Both the position numbers and the translations under genes were made by a program. Below the pieces are notes generated by a model that was not told the DNA's origin, searched no databases, and was given only the letters and a program-made list of their open reading frames with translations. This document shows positions 16,377-25,452 of a stretch of DNA of 64,000 nucleotides, in pieces; positions within the stretch are counted from its first letter, which is position 1; each line of letters starts with the position of its first letter. Source of the stretch: Bacteroidota bacterium (GTDB lineage Bacteria > Bacteroidota > Bacteroidia > Chitinophagales > Chitinophagaceae); the NCBI GenBank assembly GCA_023422565.1, contig JAFAGR010000070.1, positions 1-64,000 of the forward strand. Reading direction: 5' to 3'.

Positions 16377-17021
16377 TTAAGGCCGGTGCGCATCGTGCCA
16401 TACTGAAGAAAAAGCGCCGATAGTAGCGAGGGGCCCTGTAAACTGAAGTTTGTCGAATCTTAAGGCCTGAACGTCTTCTTCGAGAACCTTTCTCTTGTGC
16501 GGGTTCATTGTGCCGCCGGGAGCAAGAAGCCTTGCGGCGGGGTCATATTGAAATTCGGGATCTACGATCGTTCCCCTCGGGTACATTATTCCGGGAACGC
16601 CGCGGCCCCTTATGTCTAAATTTGCGGGATGATCAAGACCGATAGTGTGCCCAAATTCGTGTGCCGCGGTAGTTGAGCGATTCAACAGATTGTCAAGTTT
16701 AAAATATCCCGTGTTGCTGTTTACACCATCCACAAAGGAAATATTTCCATTCGCGAAAGGTTCTATCCTGAAGAAATTTCTGAGCGCATCTGTGTTACTC
16801 AGCACTTCCTCCTCCACTAACTGTGGGGCATAGACGCCTTTTATATTAAATTGAACAGGCGTAATCACAGATCGAAAAAAAACCTGGGCACCCGGCTCAT
16901 TCCAATGAAAAGCAACATCATCAGCCATTTCTTTAGCAAGTGCTTCTGAAGCCGCGTATCCATAAAGCACAAACTCCGCATGCAGTATCAGGGCTGAGCC
17001 GGTAAATTCCACAATACCCAC
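16377..17021 (-). CDS. Zinc metalloprotease, matrixin-like, no signal peptide
   Basis: A 214-residue protein with HEFGHTIGLDH (about 119-129), the HExxHxxGxxH zinc site of metzincin proteases, followed by a Met-turn candidate in GIMYPRG. The start is a GTG one base after the stop of the upstream DPP4-like peptidase (17023), so translation is probably coupled. No signal peptide or membrane segment is seen, which is odd for a metzincin. As far as I recall, Chitinophagaceae relatives also lack one, so the gene need not be truncated. The C-terminal part (GTIVDPEFQYDPAARL, KVLEEDVQALRF) is not a known domain to me. Confidence 0.75.
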   Translation of the reverse strand: MGIVEFTGSALILHAEFVLYGYAASEALAKEMADDVAFHWNEPGAQVFFRSVITPVQFNIKGVYAPQLVEEEVLSNTDALRNFFRIEPFANGNISFVDGVNSNTGYFKLDNLLNRSTTAAHEFGHTIGLDHPANLDIRGRGVPGIMYPRGTIVDPEFQYDPAARLLAPGGTMNPHKRKVLEEDVQALRFDKLQFTGPLATIGAFSSVWHDAHRP

Positions 17022-17022
17022 A

Positions 17023-19167
17023 TCAAAGATTTTGCATCAGAAAATCAGTGACCTTTTGATATAGGTGTGCGCGGTCTTTGCCCAGTACATTATGTTCATG
17101 ACCGGGATAGATCATATAATCAACCTGTACTCCCTTATCTACAGCAGCTTTTACAAAGTTTACGGAGTGCTGTTGAACCACAACCGGATCCTGGATGCCG
17201 TGAATAAGAAGCAGCTTTCCTTTTAACTGATCAACACGTTTGGTAAGATCGGTCTTCTCATAACCTCCCGGATTTTCCTGCGGCGTGTCCATGTATCTTT
17301 CTGTATACATGATCTCATAAAATTTCCAATCGATAACCGGCCCGCCCGCAACTGCCGCTTTAAAAATGCCGGGGTGAGTCAGCATGAAATTCGTGGTCAT
17401 GAAGCCGCCATAGCTCCATCCAAACAACCCCATCCGTGATGCATCGGCATAGGGCAATGATTTCAGATAGTTCACGCCTGTGATCATATCTTCCATTTGT
17501 GCAGTGCCCGCATTTCTAAAAATAGTTTGTTCAAATTCGCGTCCGCGATTAGCGCTTCCACGGGTGTCTATCGTGAAAACAAGGTATCCGCGTTGTGCGA
17601 GGTACTGGAACCAATAATCTCCTGCGCCACCGTTAAAGCTATTCAATACAAGCTGCGCGTGAGGGCCGCCGTACCAGTACACAACAACCGGGTATTTTTT
17701 TGTGCTATCGAAATTCACCGGTTTCAACATTCGCGCATAAAGGTCGTAGCCGTCATTGGATTTTAAAGTGAAGATGCTCATACTGCCAAGGTCAAACCCT
17801 TGCAAAGGATCCTTCGCCTGGAAAAGTTGAATGTTTCTGCCGTTCTTTGTATTGATCAACCGGATAGTTCTTGGGTTGGAAGGAGAGGAAAAATTGTCAA
17901 GCACATAATCTCCCGATTCGCTAACGGTAACAACGTGGTTAAAATTTCCTTCAGTGATTTTCTTCGACTTCGCATTCTTTATTTCCACGCTGTAAAGATT
18001 GCGGCTGAGCGGCGACTCCGCGGTAGAAACATAAAACAGTTTATCACCTTTTGCATTAAAATTTCTTACAGAAGTTACTTCCCATTGCCCTGCAGTTAAT
18101 TGCCTGATCAGTTTTCCGGATGTGTTATACAAGTAAAGGTGATTCCATCCATCCCGCCTGCTCTGCCAGATAAACAAGGACGGATCATTCTTTAGGAACA
18201 ACATCGGCACAAGTGGTTCTACATATTTATCATGCTGTTCTTCGAAAAGCGTTTTTACAAAATCTCCTGATTCTGTATCATACTGATTAAGTTTCATGTG
18301 GTTTTGTTCACGATTGAGAACCGCGATGTAGATTGACTTTCCATCCGGAGCCCAGGCAATATTTGTCAGAAATTGTTCCGCCGGCAAACCGGTTTTTAAA
18401 TAATGTGTTTTGCCGGAATTTGCGTTATAGACACCCAGAGTTACATGATGGCTCGGATCACCTGCCATCGGGTATTTTATATAGTTGGTTTTAGCGGGGC
18501 GTTTCGTCCAATCGATGATCGGGTAATCAGGCACCATCTTTTGGTCCATTCTGTAAAAGGCAAGTTTATCGCCTGCTTCATTCCAGAAAGTGCCTTTAGT
18601 GATACCGAATTCCTGCTGATGCACGGCCCTTCCATACACAAGGGCTTCATTGCCATCGGTAGTAACTTGTTTTACAGTTCCGCCTCTAGCTACATACAGA
18701 TTAAAACTATCTACAAAGGCCACGAAGCCCGCCTTGCTTTCATCAACCGCTTCCTTACCCACTGCTTTTGTTTCACCCAGAATTAAGAAAGAATCTTTTG
18801 AATTAAAGAAAGAGTATTTGCTGCCTTTGATTGATAAGACATAATTATCATTATTGAATTGAACAGGAGGCAGGGTTTTGAAGGTGTCAATTCCCGCCAG
18901 CTTTGCACGACGGTTCAATTCTGCGAGAGTAAGAAAGGGGATGCCTTCAGTATTTGCCACGGTAGCTTTCACCCACACGTCTTCTCCGTTCACTTTATTT
19001 ATAAAAGCAAAATCATTGGAGCCTTTGATGAATTGAAGTTGCCGAAGCGTTTGGGGCGCCAGAGTGGTCCGGTTATTTACCATAGCATCCTGCATGGTTA
19101 GTAATTTCTTTTGGGAAAAAACGTGGGAGGTGGATGCAAGGAATAAAAGGAAAAGAAATTTCTTCAT
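17023..19167 (-). CDS. S9 family peptidase, dipeptidyl-peptidase IV type
   Basis: A 714-residue exported serine peptidase with signal peptide MKKFLFLLFLASTSHVFSQ. An N-terminal beta-propeller of the DPPIV_N type covers about 60-470, and an alpha/beta hydrolase domain covers about 500-714. The catalytic residues are the serine in GWSYGGFM (about 582), the aspartate in GIQDPVV (about 657) and the histidine in PGHEHNV (about 689). It likely removes X-Pro or X-Ala dipeptides from peptides in the periplasm. The zinc protease gene follows directly. Confidence 0.95.
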   Translation of the reverse strand: MKKFLFLLFLASTSHVFSQKKLLTMQDAMVNNRTTLAPQTLRQLQFIKGSNDFAFINKVNGEDVWVKATVANTEGIPFLTLAELNRRAKLAGIDTFKTLPPVQFNNDNYVLSIKGSKYSFFNSKDSFLILGETKAVGKEAVDESKAGFVAFVDSFNLYVARGGTVKQVTTDGNEALVYGRAVHQQEFGITKGTFWNEAGDKLAFYRMDQKMVPDYPIIDWTKRPAKTNYIKYPMAGDPSHHVTLGVYNANSGKTHYLKTGLPAEQFLTNIAWAPDGKSIYIAVLNREQNHMKLNQYDTESGDFVKTLFEEQHDKYVEPLVPMLFLKNDPSLFIWQSRRDGWNHLYLYNTSGKLIRQLTAGQWEVTSVRNFNAKGDKLFYVSTAESPLSRNLYSVEIKNAKSKKITEGNFNHVVTVSESGDYVLDNFSSPSNPRTIRLINTKNGRNIQLFQAKDPLQGFDLGSMSIFTLKSNDGYDLYARMLKPVNFDSTKKYPVVVYWYGGPHAQLVLNSFNGGAGDYWFQYLAQRGYLVFTIDTRGSANRGREFEQTIFRNAGTAQMEDMITGVNYLKSLPYADASRMGLFGWSYGGFMTTNFMLTHPGIFKAAVAGGPVIDWKFYEIMYTERYMDTPQENPGGYEKTDLTKRVDQLKGKLLLIHGIQDPVVVQQHSVNFVKAAVDKGVQVDYMIYPGHEHNVLGKDRAHLYQKVTDFLMQNL

Positions 19168-19386
19168 ATGATTTGTGGTGATATTTCTGATAAAAGTACA
19201 GGAAAAAGCACAAGCAGGAAGCCGCTCATCACATTACATAAAAGATGAAATCCCCACGCTCTGAATCTCCCTAAACATTTTGTTCATGCATGGAACGTTT
19301 TTAACCTTTTACCCCGTTATTGGCCATAATTGGGAATTGTACCCCTGAAAAACGTTTCAGAATTTAGCATTCTAAAACTTAATATC

Positions 19387-20187
19387 ATGTTTGAAGGAAT
19401 GGACGAGAGAACATTTTACGAATGCTTCCGCACGGAAGACGAGTGCAGGGAATTTTTATACACCCTAAAATGGAAAAGCGGATACTGCTGCAAAAGATGT
19501 GGGTGCCGGGATCATTGGCATGGAAGAACACGGTTTCACGCACGCTGCAAAAGTTGTGGTTATGATGAATCCCTGACTGCCAACACCATCTTTCACCGGA
19601 TGCATATTCCGCTTTTGAAAGCTTTTCCGATTGTATTTCATTTATCGGCTTATAAGAAAGGTAGCTCAGTTTTAAATCTGGCAAAGCTGGTAAGCGTGAG
19701 TCAAAAATCGGTGTGGCTGATTAAGAGAAAGATACAGGAAGCAATGGGAGAAAGCGATTCAGAGGCAATCGATGAAAATCAAGAAGCCCGGTTACGTAAG
19801 GTAGATGGAATAATTCTAACTCACCGCCAAGATGAAATGAATGGGCTGCAAAGCGCAAAGCTTCTTATCAGACAGGTAAGCAAGGGCAAGAGCAGGAAGC
19901 GATTTATTAAGTCAGTGGAGATAGTCAGGAGCACCGTTAGAACAGACTGCCATTTGGTGGGGGGCAGGTATGTGGAGGAGGGAAAAGATATCCTGATGTG
20001 GAACTTTCGGAATTGGCTTTCGGGCGTGCATCATCATTGTGCTGACAAATATCTTAAAGGATATTCAGATGAATTCAAATTTCGATTTAATCATCGTTTC
20101 GAAGAAGATAAGATATGGTATATACTTATGGAGCGGCTTGTCAATGCTAAACCGTACGTTTACAAGCGTAAGGCGGCTAAAGGTTAG
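19387..20187 (+). CDS. IS1595-type transposase-like protein with degenerate core
   Basis: A 266-residue protein starting at MFEGMDERTFYECF. It has a zinc ribbon (C35xxC38, C54xxC57), then SLTANTIFHRMHIPLLKAF and an HTH-like AKLVSVSQKSVWLIKRKIQEAM, as in IS1595/ISXO2 transposases. The end YSDEFKFRFNHR (about 226-237) matches the family's YLDEFxFRFNRR with the last acidic residue. Between them the DDE core is short and poorly conserved: no clear VEVDET, and only TDCH as a candidate second Asp. The frame is open 19 codons further upstream, without family match. It is either a decayed or a domesticated transposase. The gap of about 220 bases before it shows nothing clear. Confidence 0.7.
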   Translation: MFEGMDERTFYECFRTEDECREFLYTLKWKSGYCCKRCGCRDHWHGRTRFHARCKSCGYDESLTANTIFHRMHIPLLKAFPIVFHLSAYKKGSSVLNLAKLVSVSQKSVWLIKRKIQEAMGESDSEAIDENQEARLRKVDGIILTHRQDEMNGLQSAKLLIRQVSKGKSRKRFIKSVEIVRSTVRTDCHLVGGRYVEEGKDILMWNFRNWLSGVHHHCADKYLKGYSDEFKFRFNHRFEEDKIWYILMERLVNAKPYVYKRKAAKG

Positions 20188-20192
20188 AATCG

Positions 20193-20222
20193 TTTGCTAA
20201 AATTTTCTTAGTCAGCACCCCC
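20193..20222. repeat. Possible right terminal repeat of the IS1595-like element
   Basis: Read on the minus strand it begins GGGGGTGCTGACTAAGAAAA, similar in style to IS1595-family ends (GGGG, then TGACTA). It lies just after the transposase stop. I found no matching left end in 19168-19386, so the element looks incomplete or the match is chance. Confidence 0.35.
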
Positions 20223-20232
20223 TGCCAAAACA

Positions 20233-21462
20233 TCAAAAATAGGTTGCAACACCAACACTAAACCCCCCGGTTTTCGAAGCAGGATTTCCCAAAAGATCCC
20301 GCTCCCGCCGGCTGGAATAATTCACCCGGAACACGGTCTGTTCTGTCGGTAAAAAACTAATGGCCGGAACATAACTCCAGGTGTCCTGATAAATTCTCCC
20401 GCCGGTTTCAGAAAACCTGCCTTTGTTCCAGTCCACATACTCCAACCGAAGCGCAATATTTACACGGGCTCTATTCCATCCTATCACATTCCCTGAAAAC
20501 ACCGGTTGTATGATGTCTATGAACCCGCCCTGCTGCATGCTGCCGTATTGCCGTGTGTAGCTTTGAGGCACATCCACAAATATCCACGCCCACTCCCCAA
20601 CTAAATTTGTTTGAAGCTTAGCAATTGTGGCATTGAGGTCTATCGAAATCACATCAAGCCTTCTTTTCTCATCCAGCATCAACCCATCGTCACGAAATTT
20701 ATTGTAAACGCCACCCATATAAGACAATCCCAATTCAACCTGGTTTGCATAGCGTGCCGCGATCTTAGCTGTAAGCAGGGGAAGGCCACTGTTGATCTCC
20801 TCAAACCTTTCGGGATTATCTTTCGAGGCAGGTAAAAAGGTTTTGTTATGCCCGTTGTCAATGATCTTATCATCAAAATTCCCGGAAAGATAAATTTCGT
20901 AGCCAAGCATCCAATTTTTGGTATACTGCTTTCCATAAACACCCGCGCCGGCATTACTCCAGGTGGCGGGCAGCAGTTCCGTTGCGGAAATGGGCCTTGC
21001 ATTGAAACTCCATTTTGGCCCGTCATGATTCTGATTGAAAGCGCCTATGGGATTCATTATTATTCCTGCCCGCAGATTTGCCAGTTTATGAAACTCTACA
21101 TCAATTGCAGCAAATTCTATGGCAATCTCCTTTCCGCCGTCTTCAAATTCGATCTCGCTTAAGAACTTTACTTTCCTGCTTACGGCCGATGAAACAAACA
21201 AGGTCATTCGCCTGAACATAAACTGGTGGCCATCGGAAACACCGTCTGTTGTATGATGTTGCCAGTTTGCCTCGAGATATCCGCCTACAGCTACCGGCAA
21301 TTTACCTACGTTTACAAAAGGACGGTTATATATTGCATCCATATTCATAGTGCCTGCCAAACTATCGGTCGCGGGTAAACGAAGCAGCTCAGGATCGATC
21401 TGTCCAAATACATTGGTCCAGGAACATGTGGATAACAACAAATAAAGAAGATATCGTTTCAT
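20233..21462 (-). CDS. Outer-membrane porin-like protein
   Basis: A 409-residue protein with a signal peptide (MKRYLLYLLLSTCSWTNVFGQ) and alternating amphipathic strands rich in aromatic residues, ending in GVATYF with a terminal phenylalanine as in outer-membrane barrels. It resembles phosphate-selective porin O/P-type proteins (GYLEANWQHHT, FMFRRMTLFVSS, FLSEIEFEDGG). Its start overlaps the end of the Rieske gene by 4 bases, so it is the third gene of a coupled operon with the Rieske protein and the di-heme cytochrome. It may pass the substrate of that redox pair. Confidence 0.8.
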   Translation of the reverse strand: MKRYLLYLLLSTCSWTNVFGQIDPELLRLPATDSLAGTMNMDAIYNRPFVNVGKLPVAVGGYLEANWQHHTTDGVSDGHQFMFRRMTLFVSSAVSRKVKFLSEIEFEDGGKEIAIEFAAIDVEFHKLANLRAGIIMNPIGAFNQNHDGPKWSFNARPISATELLPATWSNAGAGVYGKQYTKNWMLGYEIYLSGNFDDKIIDNGHNKTFLPASKDNPERFEEINSGLPLLTAKIAARYANQVELGLSYMGGVYNKFRDDGLMLDEKRRLDVISIDLNATIAKLQTNLVGEWAWIFVDVPQSYTRQYGSMQQGGFIDIIQPVFSGNVIGWNRARVNIALRLEYVDWNKGRFSETGGRIYQDTWSYVPAISFLPTEQTVFRVNYSSRRERDLLGNPASKTGGFSVGVATYF

Positions 21463-21905
21463 ATTGCTTTTAGCGACAAATGAATGTTATTGCCTGAAAT
21501 TCTATATTGAAAAGTGCGTAGCGGCTCAGAAGCTGGTCCCTCCTGCACTTCACCATTGCGTGAAAACTCGCTTCCATGTGCGGGGCATTGCAGCCTTTCG
21601 CCAAATACCTGCAGTTCAGTTCCCTGATGTGTGCAGCGCATCCACAAAGCGCTATACTCAATCTCGCTAATGCGATAAATGCAAATCGGATATTTCAACC
21701 TTTCATTTTCAACAACGATATATTTTTTCTGGTAAACAGTATTCCCATTCCGCGTTTCAAATGTTTTCAAAGGAACGATCAGTTCATCACCGGAAATTGT
21801 TCCCGGTATAAGCCGCGATGAAGTGCAGCTATGCATCACCGGTAGTGTACCTATTAAACCTGCGCAGGCTAATCCGCAACTGCGGATAAATTTCTTCCTG
21901 TTCAT
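21459..21905 (-). CDS. Rieske 2Fe-2S domain protein, exported
   Basis: A 148-residue protein. The cluster ligands are visible as CTH (about 90) and, after 16 residues, CPAH (about 109), the Cys-His/Cys-His pattern of Rieske centres. The N-terminus (NRKKFIRSCGLACAGLIGTLPVMHSC) looks like a signal ending in a lipobox-like cysteine, so it is probably membrane-anchored in the periplasm. Its start codon shares a base with the stop of the cytochrome gene and its end overlaps the porin start, so the three are translationally coupled. It probably exchanges electrons with the di-heme cytochrome (inference). Confidence 0.88.
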   Translation of the reverse strand: MNRKKFIRSCGLACAGLIGTLPVMHSCTSSRLIPGTISGDELIVPLKTFETRNGNTVYQKKYIVVENERLKYPICIYRISEIEYSALWMRCTHQGTELQVFGERLQCPAHGSEFSRNGEVQEGPASEPLRTFQYRISGNNIHLSLKAI

Positions 21906-23092
21906 TATAAAGAATTTAAAAATCGAATAAGTGCGGCTTTCTCCGGTGCAGGCATCAAACGAAAATTTTCCCGGCTTTGCGTGGCTTCTCCTCCATGCAG
22001 CATGATCGCCTGCTCAATAGTTGAAGCCCTTCCGTCGTGCATCAAAAAGTATGAACCCCCTTGAGATTGCGGCGACAAACCAAGTCCCCAAAGTGCCGGA
22101 GTACGCCATTCGGATGTGGTTGCGCTCCCTTCTGTATATCCGTCATCAAGGCCGGGGCCCATATCATGCAGCAACATATCCGTATATGGATAAAAGGTTT
22201 TAAAGGATAATGCAGCAACGGGCGAATATCCGGTATGCAGTGCGGGTTTATGGCATCCCGCGCATCCTGCCTGGGTAAACAAATTTTTCCCTAATGCAAC
22301 TTCAGGGTCTTCCACGCTTCGGGGAATTGGCGCTTTTAGTGTTTGCAGATAAAAAACAACATTTCGTATTGTAATATCAGAAACCTCGGGATCGATGTTT
22401 AAACCACTGTAAACATCGCGGGGATTAAAAGTGGATGTAATTCCAATATCCTGGTTATATGCATTTACTGTTTGATGCAAGAGATCATACGCTGCAGCCT
22501 TCTTGCCAAACCTATGAATGTATTTCCCGTTTTGGGAAATTGCCCCGGGCACGGGATCTATGAATGAAGGCAACTCTTTCCAGTTCGGCACTCCGGAGAT
22601 TCCATCCCCATCCCGATCATCAGGATCAGCCATTGCAAGAATAACACTGTCAGGCACTAGCTCCAGAAATCCTAATCCGGTATTTGCCGGTGGTGTGAAG
22701 CGCGAAAAAGTGGCCCCCGCCGGAATACGCTCAGGTTGAAAGCCGGGAAGCGCCCTGTTTTGTAACTGGGGGCCACCCAAATGAAGAAAATTATTTCCGG
22801 TAGAATCAATTTGCCCGAACCGGGTTAATGTGGTGAAGGGATGCCCCTTTCCATCACCAGCATGGCAAGTTCCGCAGCTTGTTGCCACGAAAACGGGCCC
22901 TAAACCTGTGGCACTGGTGAAAACTTCATCATTAAAAGCAATGTCGCCTGCAAGAAAACGCCTGTTCTCTTCAAAACTCAATCCCTCCACAGGCCCGTCC
23001 AACACCTGATCATCAGCGGGCAAGCCCGGTATTATTTTGTTACAGGCGATAACCATCCCCATCAAACCGGCAATGAACAGGAATTTCCTCAT
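21905..23092 (-). CDS. Di-heme cytochrome c, DUF1111 family
   Basis: A 395-residue lipoprotein (lipobox MVIAC at residues 13-17) with two c-type heme sites, CGTCH (about 70) and CAGCH (about 277). The arrangement fits the DUF1111 or di-heme oxidoreductase family (LGFLELVPDSVILAMADPDDRDGDGISG). The exact reaction is not established. It is the first gene of an operon with a Rieske protein and a porin. A promoter -7 element and a DtxR/IdeR-like palindrome lie in front, so it is probably repressed by a metal-dependent regulator. Confidence 0.88.
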   Translation of the reverse strand: MRKFLFIAGLMGMVIACNKIIPGLPADDQVLDGPVEGLSFEENRRFLAGDIAFNDEVFTSATGLGPVFVATSCGTCHAGDGKGHPFTTLTRFGQIDSTGNNFLHLGGPQLQNRALPGFQPERIPAGATFSRFTPPANTGLGFLELVPDSVILAMADPDDRDGDGISGVPNWKELPSFIDPVPGAISQNGKYIHRFGKKAAAYDLLHQTVNAYNQDIGITSTFNPRDVYSGLNIDPEVSDITIRNVVFYLQTLKAPIPRSVEDPEVALGKNLFTQAGCAGCHKPALHTGYSPVAALSFKTFYPYTDMLLHDMGPGLDDGYTEGSATTSEWRTPALWGLGLSPQSQGGSYFLMHDGRASTIEQAIMLHGGEATQSRENFRLMPAPEKAALIRFLNSL

Positions 23093-23103
23093 AAAAGGAT
23101 TAA

Positions 23104-23122
23104 TTAGATTAGTCTAACTTTT
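23104..23122. promoter_or_regulatory. DtxR/IdeR-like operator
   Basis: TTAGATTAGTCTAACTTTT agrees at 15 of 19 positions with the IdeR/DtxR consensus TTAGGTTAGGCTAACCTAA, and the core TTAG-T-CTAA is perfectly symmetrical. It sits between the -7 element (23131-23138) and the cytochrome ATG at 23092, about where transcription would start, which suits a repressor. Regulator identity and metal (iron or manganese) are inferred. Confidence 0.5.
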
Positions 23123-23130
23123 TAGTTCGA

Positions 23131-23138
23131 CAAATGTA
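23131..23138 (-). promoter_or_regulatory. Promoter -7 element of the cytochrome operon
   Basis: TACATTTG on the minus strand matches TAnnTTTG. The start point it predicts falls at the edge of the DtxR-like palindrome. Confidence 0.5.
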
Positions 23139-23172
23139 AATACTTTTTTAATCCGGATAATTAAATTTTATG

Positions 23173-23205
23173 TTGCCGTACTCAAAATCGCTTTCAATAT
23201 TTTTG
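23173..23205 (+). promoter_or_regulatory. metG promoter
   Basis: TTG (23173-23175) and TATTTTTG (23198-23205) are separated by 22 bases, matching the Bacteroidota -33/-7 arrangement. The start codon follows 7 bases after the -7 element, so the mRNA may be nearly leaderless. Confidence 0.6.
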
Positions 23206-23212
23206 CGCTTAG

Positions 23213-25330
23213 ATGAAAAATGAACCAAAGCGCTACCTGGTCACTTCAGCCCTCCCCTACGCCAACGGGCCAAAACACATCGGTCACCTCGCCGGGGCAT
23301 ATCTGCCCGCAGATATTTATGCAAGGTTTCTTCGGAATGCCGGAAAGGATGTGGTGTTTGTTTGCGGAAGTGATGAGCATGGAGCGGCAATTACTCTTCA
23401 GGCAATGAAGGAAGGCACCGCACCGGCTGCCATTGTTAACAAATACCATGTGATGTTGAAAGAAAACATGGCCGATCTCGGAATCTCTTTTGATATCTAT
23501 CACCGGACTTCTGAACCTATTCATCATGAAACGGCACAGGAATTTTTTACCGTTTTAAATGACGCAGGCAAACTCATAAAGAAAGAAACGGAACAATTTT
23601 ATGATGTGGAGGCTGCAACTTTTCTTGCAGACCGATATATAACGGGCACGTGCCCGGTGTGCGCAAACTCCGGCGCTTTCGGCGATCAATGCGAAAAGTG
23701 CGGCACATCTTTAAGTCCCGAGCAACTTATTGATCCGAAAAGCACATTGAGCGGCAATCCGCCGGTAAAAAAAGCTACAACGCACTGGTTTCTTCCCTTA
23801 AACGAACATGAAGCATTCTTACGGGAATGGATACTCGAAAATCATAAACAGGATTGGAAAGCAAATGTGCTCGGCCAATGTAAAAGCTGGCTGGATGCAG
23901 GTTTGCAGCCGAGGGCAGTCACACGTGACCTCGACTGGGGGGTAAAGGTTCCGCTTGATGAGGCTAAAGGAAAAGTACTTTATGTATGGTTCGATGCTCC
24001 GATCGGGTATATTAGCGCAACTAAACAATGGGCAATCGATAATAATAAAGACTGGCAGCCCTATTGGAATTCTGAAGACACTAAACTTGTTCACTTCATC
24101 GGTAAAGACAACATCGTATTTCATTGCATCATCTTTCCGGTAATGCTTAAACTTCACGGGAATATTTTGCCTGATAATGTTCCCGCAAATGAATTCATGA
24201 ACCTCGAAGGAGATAAAATGAGTACAAGCCGGGGATGGAGTATTGAGATGGATGACTACATAAAAGATTTTGTAAAGAAGGAAAACGGAAGCAGCATGGT
24301 TGATGCCCTTCGTTACTACCTCACTTCCATCGCCCCTGAAACAAAGGATAGTGAATTTACCTGGAAAGGATTTCAGGATGCGGTGAACAGCGAACTTGTG
24401 GCGGTGTTCGGAAATTTTGTTAACCGCACTTTTGTGCTGATGCACAAACTCTGCAACGGAAAGGTTCCTCCACTTCACCGCAGTGATGAAGATGAGAGTA
24501 AACTTTTAGAGGAGATGCAGGCGGCTGCGAAAAATATTTCATCACTTATTGAGCAGTACAAGTTTCGGGATGCTCAAAACGAAGTGATAGAACTGGCGAG
24601 GAAGGGCAACAAGTTCATGCAGGATAAGGAACCGTGGATAGTGGCAAAGGACACAAACGAAGACGGTTCTGTAAAAGAGGAGGCTCAAAAGAAAATAGAC
24701 AACTGCATTCATGTATGCCTGCAGCTTACCGCCAACCTTGCAATTCTTTGTAACCCTTTTCTGCCCCATGCTTCAGAGAAGATGTGCCACATGATGAAGG
24801 TGGTTCCAAAAATGCTTCAATGGGAAAATGCAGGCAAGGGAAAACTTCTAAGCACAGGCTATTCACTTCGCCCTCCGGAACTACTTTTCAGAAAAGTGGA
24901 AGACACCGAAGTGGCTGAGCAGATTGAAAAACTAAAACAGAAAAGTGAAAAGTTAAAGATGGAAAAATTGACAACAGGTCAAAATGAAAAAGCATTTACT
25001 CCTTACAAACCCGAAATTCAATTTGACGATTTCGCAAAGATCGATCTTCGTACAGGCGTTATTGTTAGTGCCGAAAAAGTAGAAAAGGCAGATAAGTTGC
25101 TTAAACTTGAAGTGGACCTCGGTACAGAAACACGCACTATTGTAAGCGGAATCGCGAAACATGCGGACCCTTCCGCCATTATCGGTCAAAAAGTGGTAGT
25201 GGTGGTTAATCTTGCACCCAGAAAAATGCGCGGCATTGAAAGCAACGGAATGATATTAATGGCTGAAGACAGCGAAGGCAACCTGAAGTTTATGAGCGCC
25301 GATGCACAGGCAGGCTCCTCCGTAAGCTAA
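23213..25330 (+). CDS. metG: Methionyl-tRNA synthetase
   Basis: Charges tRNA-Met with methionine in the cytosol. The 705-residue protein has the HIGH-type motif HIGH-like HIGHLAGAY in YANGPKHIGHLAGAYLP (about 17-33), a zinc knuckle CPVC...CEKC (about 147-163), the KMSTS loop (about 340) and an anticodon-binding helical domain. A C-terminal tRNA-binding EMAP-like domain (about 605-705, IDLRTGVIVSAEKVEKADKL) is fused, as in many Bacteroidota. A GC-rich terminator follows. Confidence 0.98.
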   Translation: MKNEPKRYLVTSALPYANGPKHIGHLAGAYLPADIYARFLRNAGKDVVFVCGSDEHGAAITLQAMKEGTAPAAIVNKYHVMLKENMADLGISFDIYHRTSEPIHHETAQEFFTVLNDAGKLIKKETEQFYDVEAATFLADRYITGTCPVCANSGAFGDQCEKCGTSLSPEQLIDPKSTLSGNPPVKKATTHWFLPLNEHEAFLREWILENHKQDWKANVLGQCKSWLDAGLQPRAVTRDLDWGVKVPLDEAKGKVLYVWFDAPIGYISATKQWAIDNNKDWQPYWNSEDTKLVHFIGKDNIVFHCIIFPVMLKLHGNILPDNVPANEFMNLEGDKMSTSRGWSIEMDDYIKDFVKKENGSSMVDALRYYLTSIAPETKDSEFTWKGFQDAVNSELVAVFGNFVNRTFVLMHKLCNGKVPPLHRSDEDESKLLEEMQAAAKNISSLIEQYKFRDAQNEVIELARKGNKFMQDKEPWIVAKDTNEDGSVKEEAQKKIDNCIHVCLQLTANLAILCNPFLPHASEKMCHMMKVVPKMLQWENAGKGKLLSTGYSLRPPELLFRKVEDTEVAEQIEKLKQKSEKLKMEKLTTGQNEKAFTPYKPEIQFDDFAKIDLRTGVIVSAEKVEKADKLLKLEVDLGTETRTIVSGIAKHADPSAIIGQKVVVVVNLAPRKMRGIESNGMILMAEDSEGNLKFMSADAQAGSSVS

Positions 25331-25355
25331 TTAATTAATAATATGGTATTGCGAC

Positions 25356-25378
25356 AGGCCCGGTTTTCCGGGCCTTTT
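25356..25378 (+). terminator. Rho-independent terminator after metG
   Basis: AGGCCCGG and CCGGGCCT form a perfect 8-bp stem over TTTT, followed by TTT. Confidence 0.9.
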
Positions 25379-25452
25379 CCATTAACGCAGCTCAACGGTA
25401 AATGGACTTTGGTAAAGATTTTGCAATTCTAGGTTACCGAAAACATTTAAAT

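Noticed and set aside
19168..19386. Left end of an IS1595 element
   Set aside because: No sequence there pairs with the candidate right end at 20193-20222.
23819..24478. 219-codon open frame antisense to metG
   Set aside because: Shadow of the metG codon pattern; no recognisable domain and no promoter.
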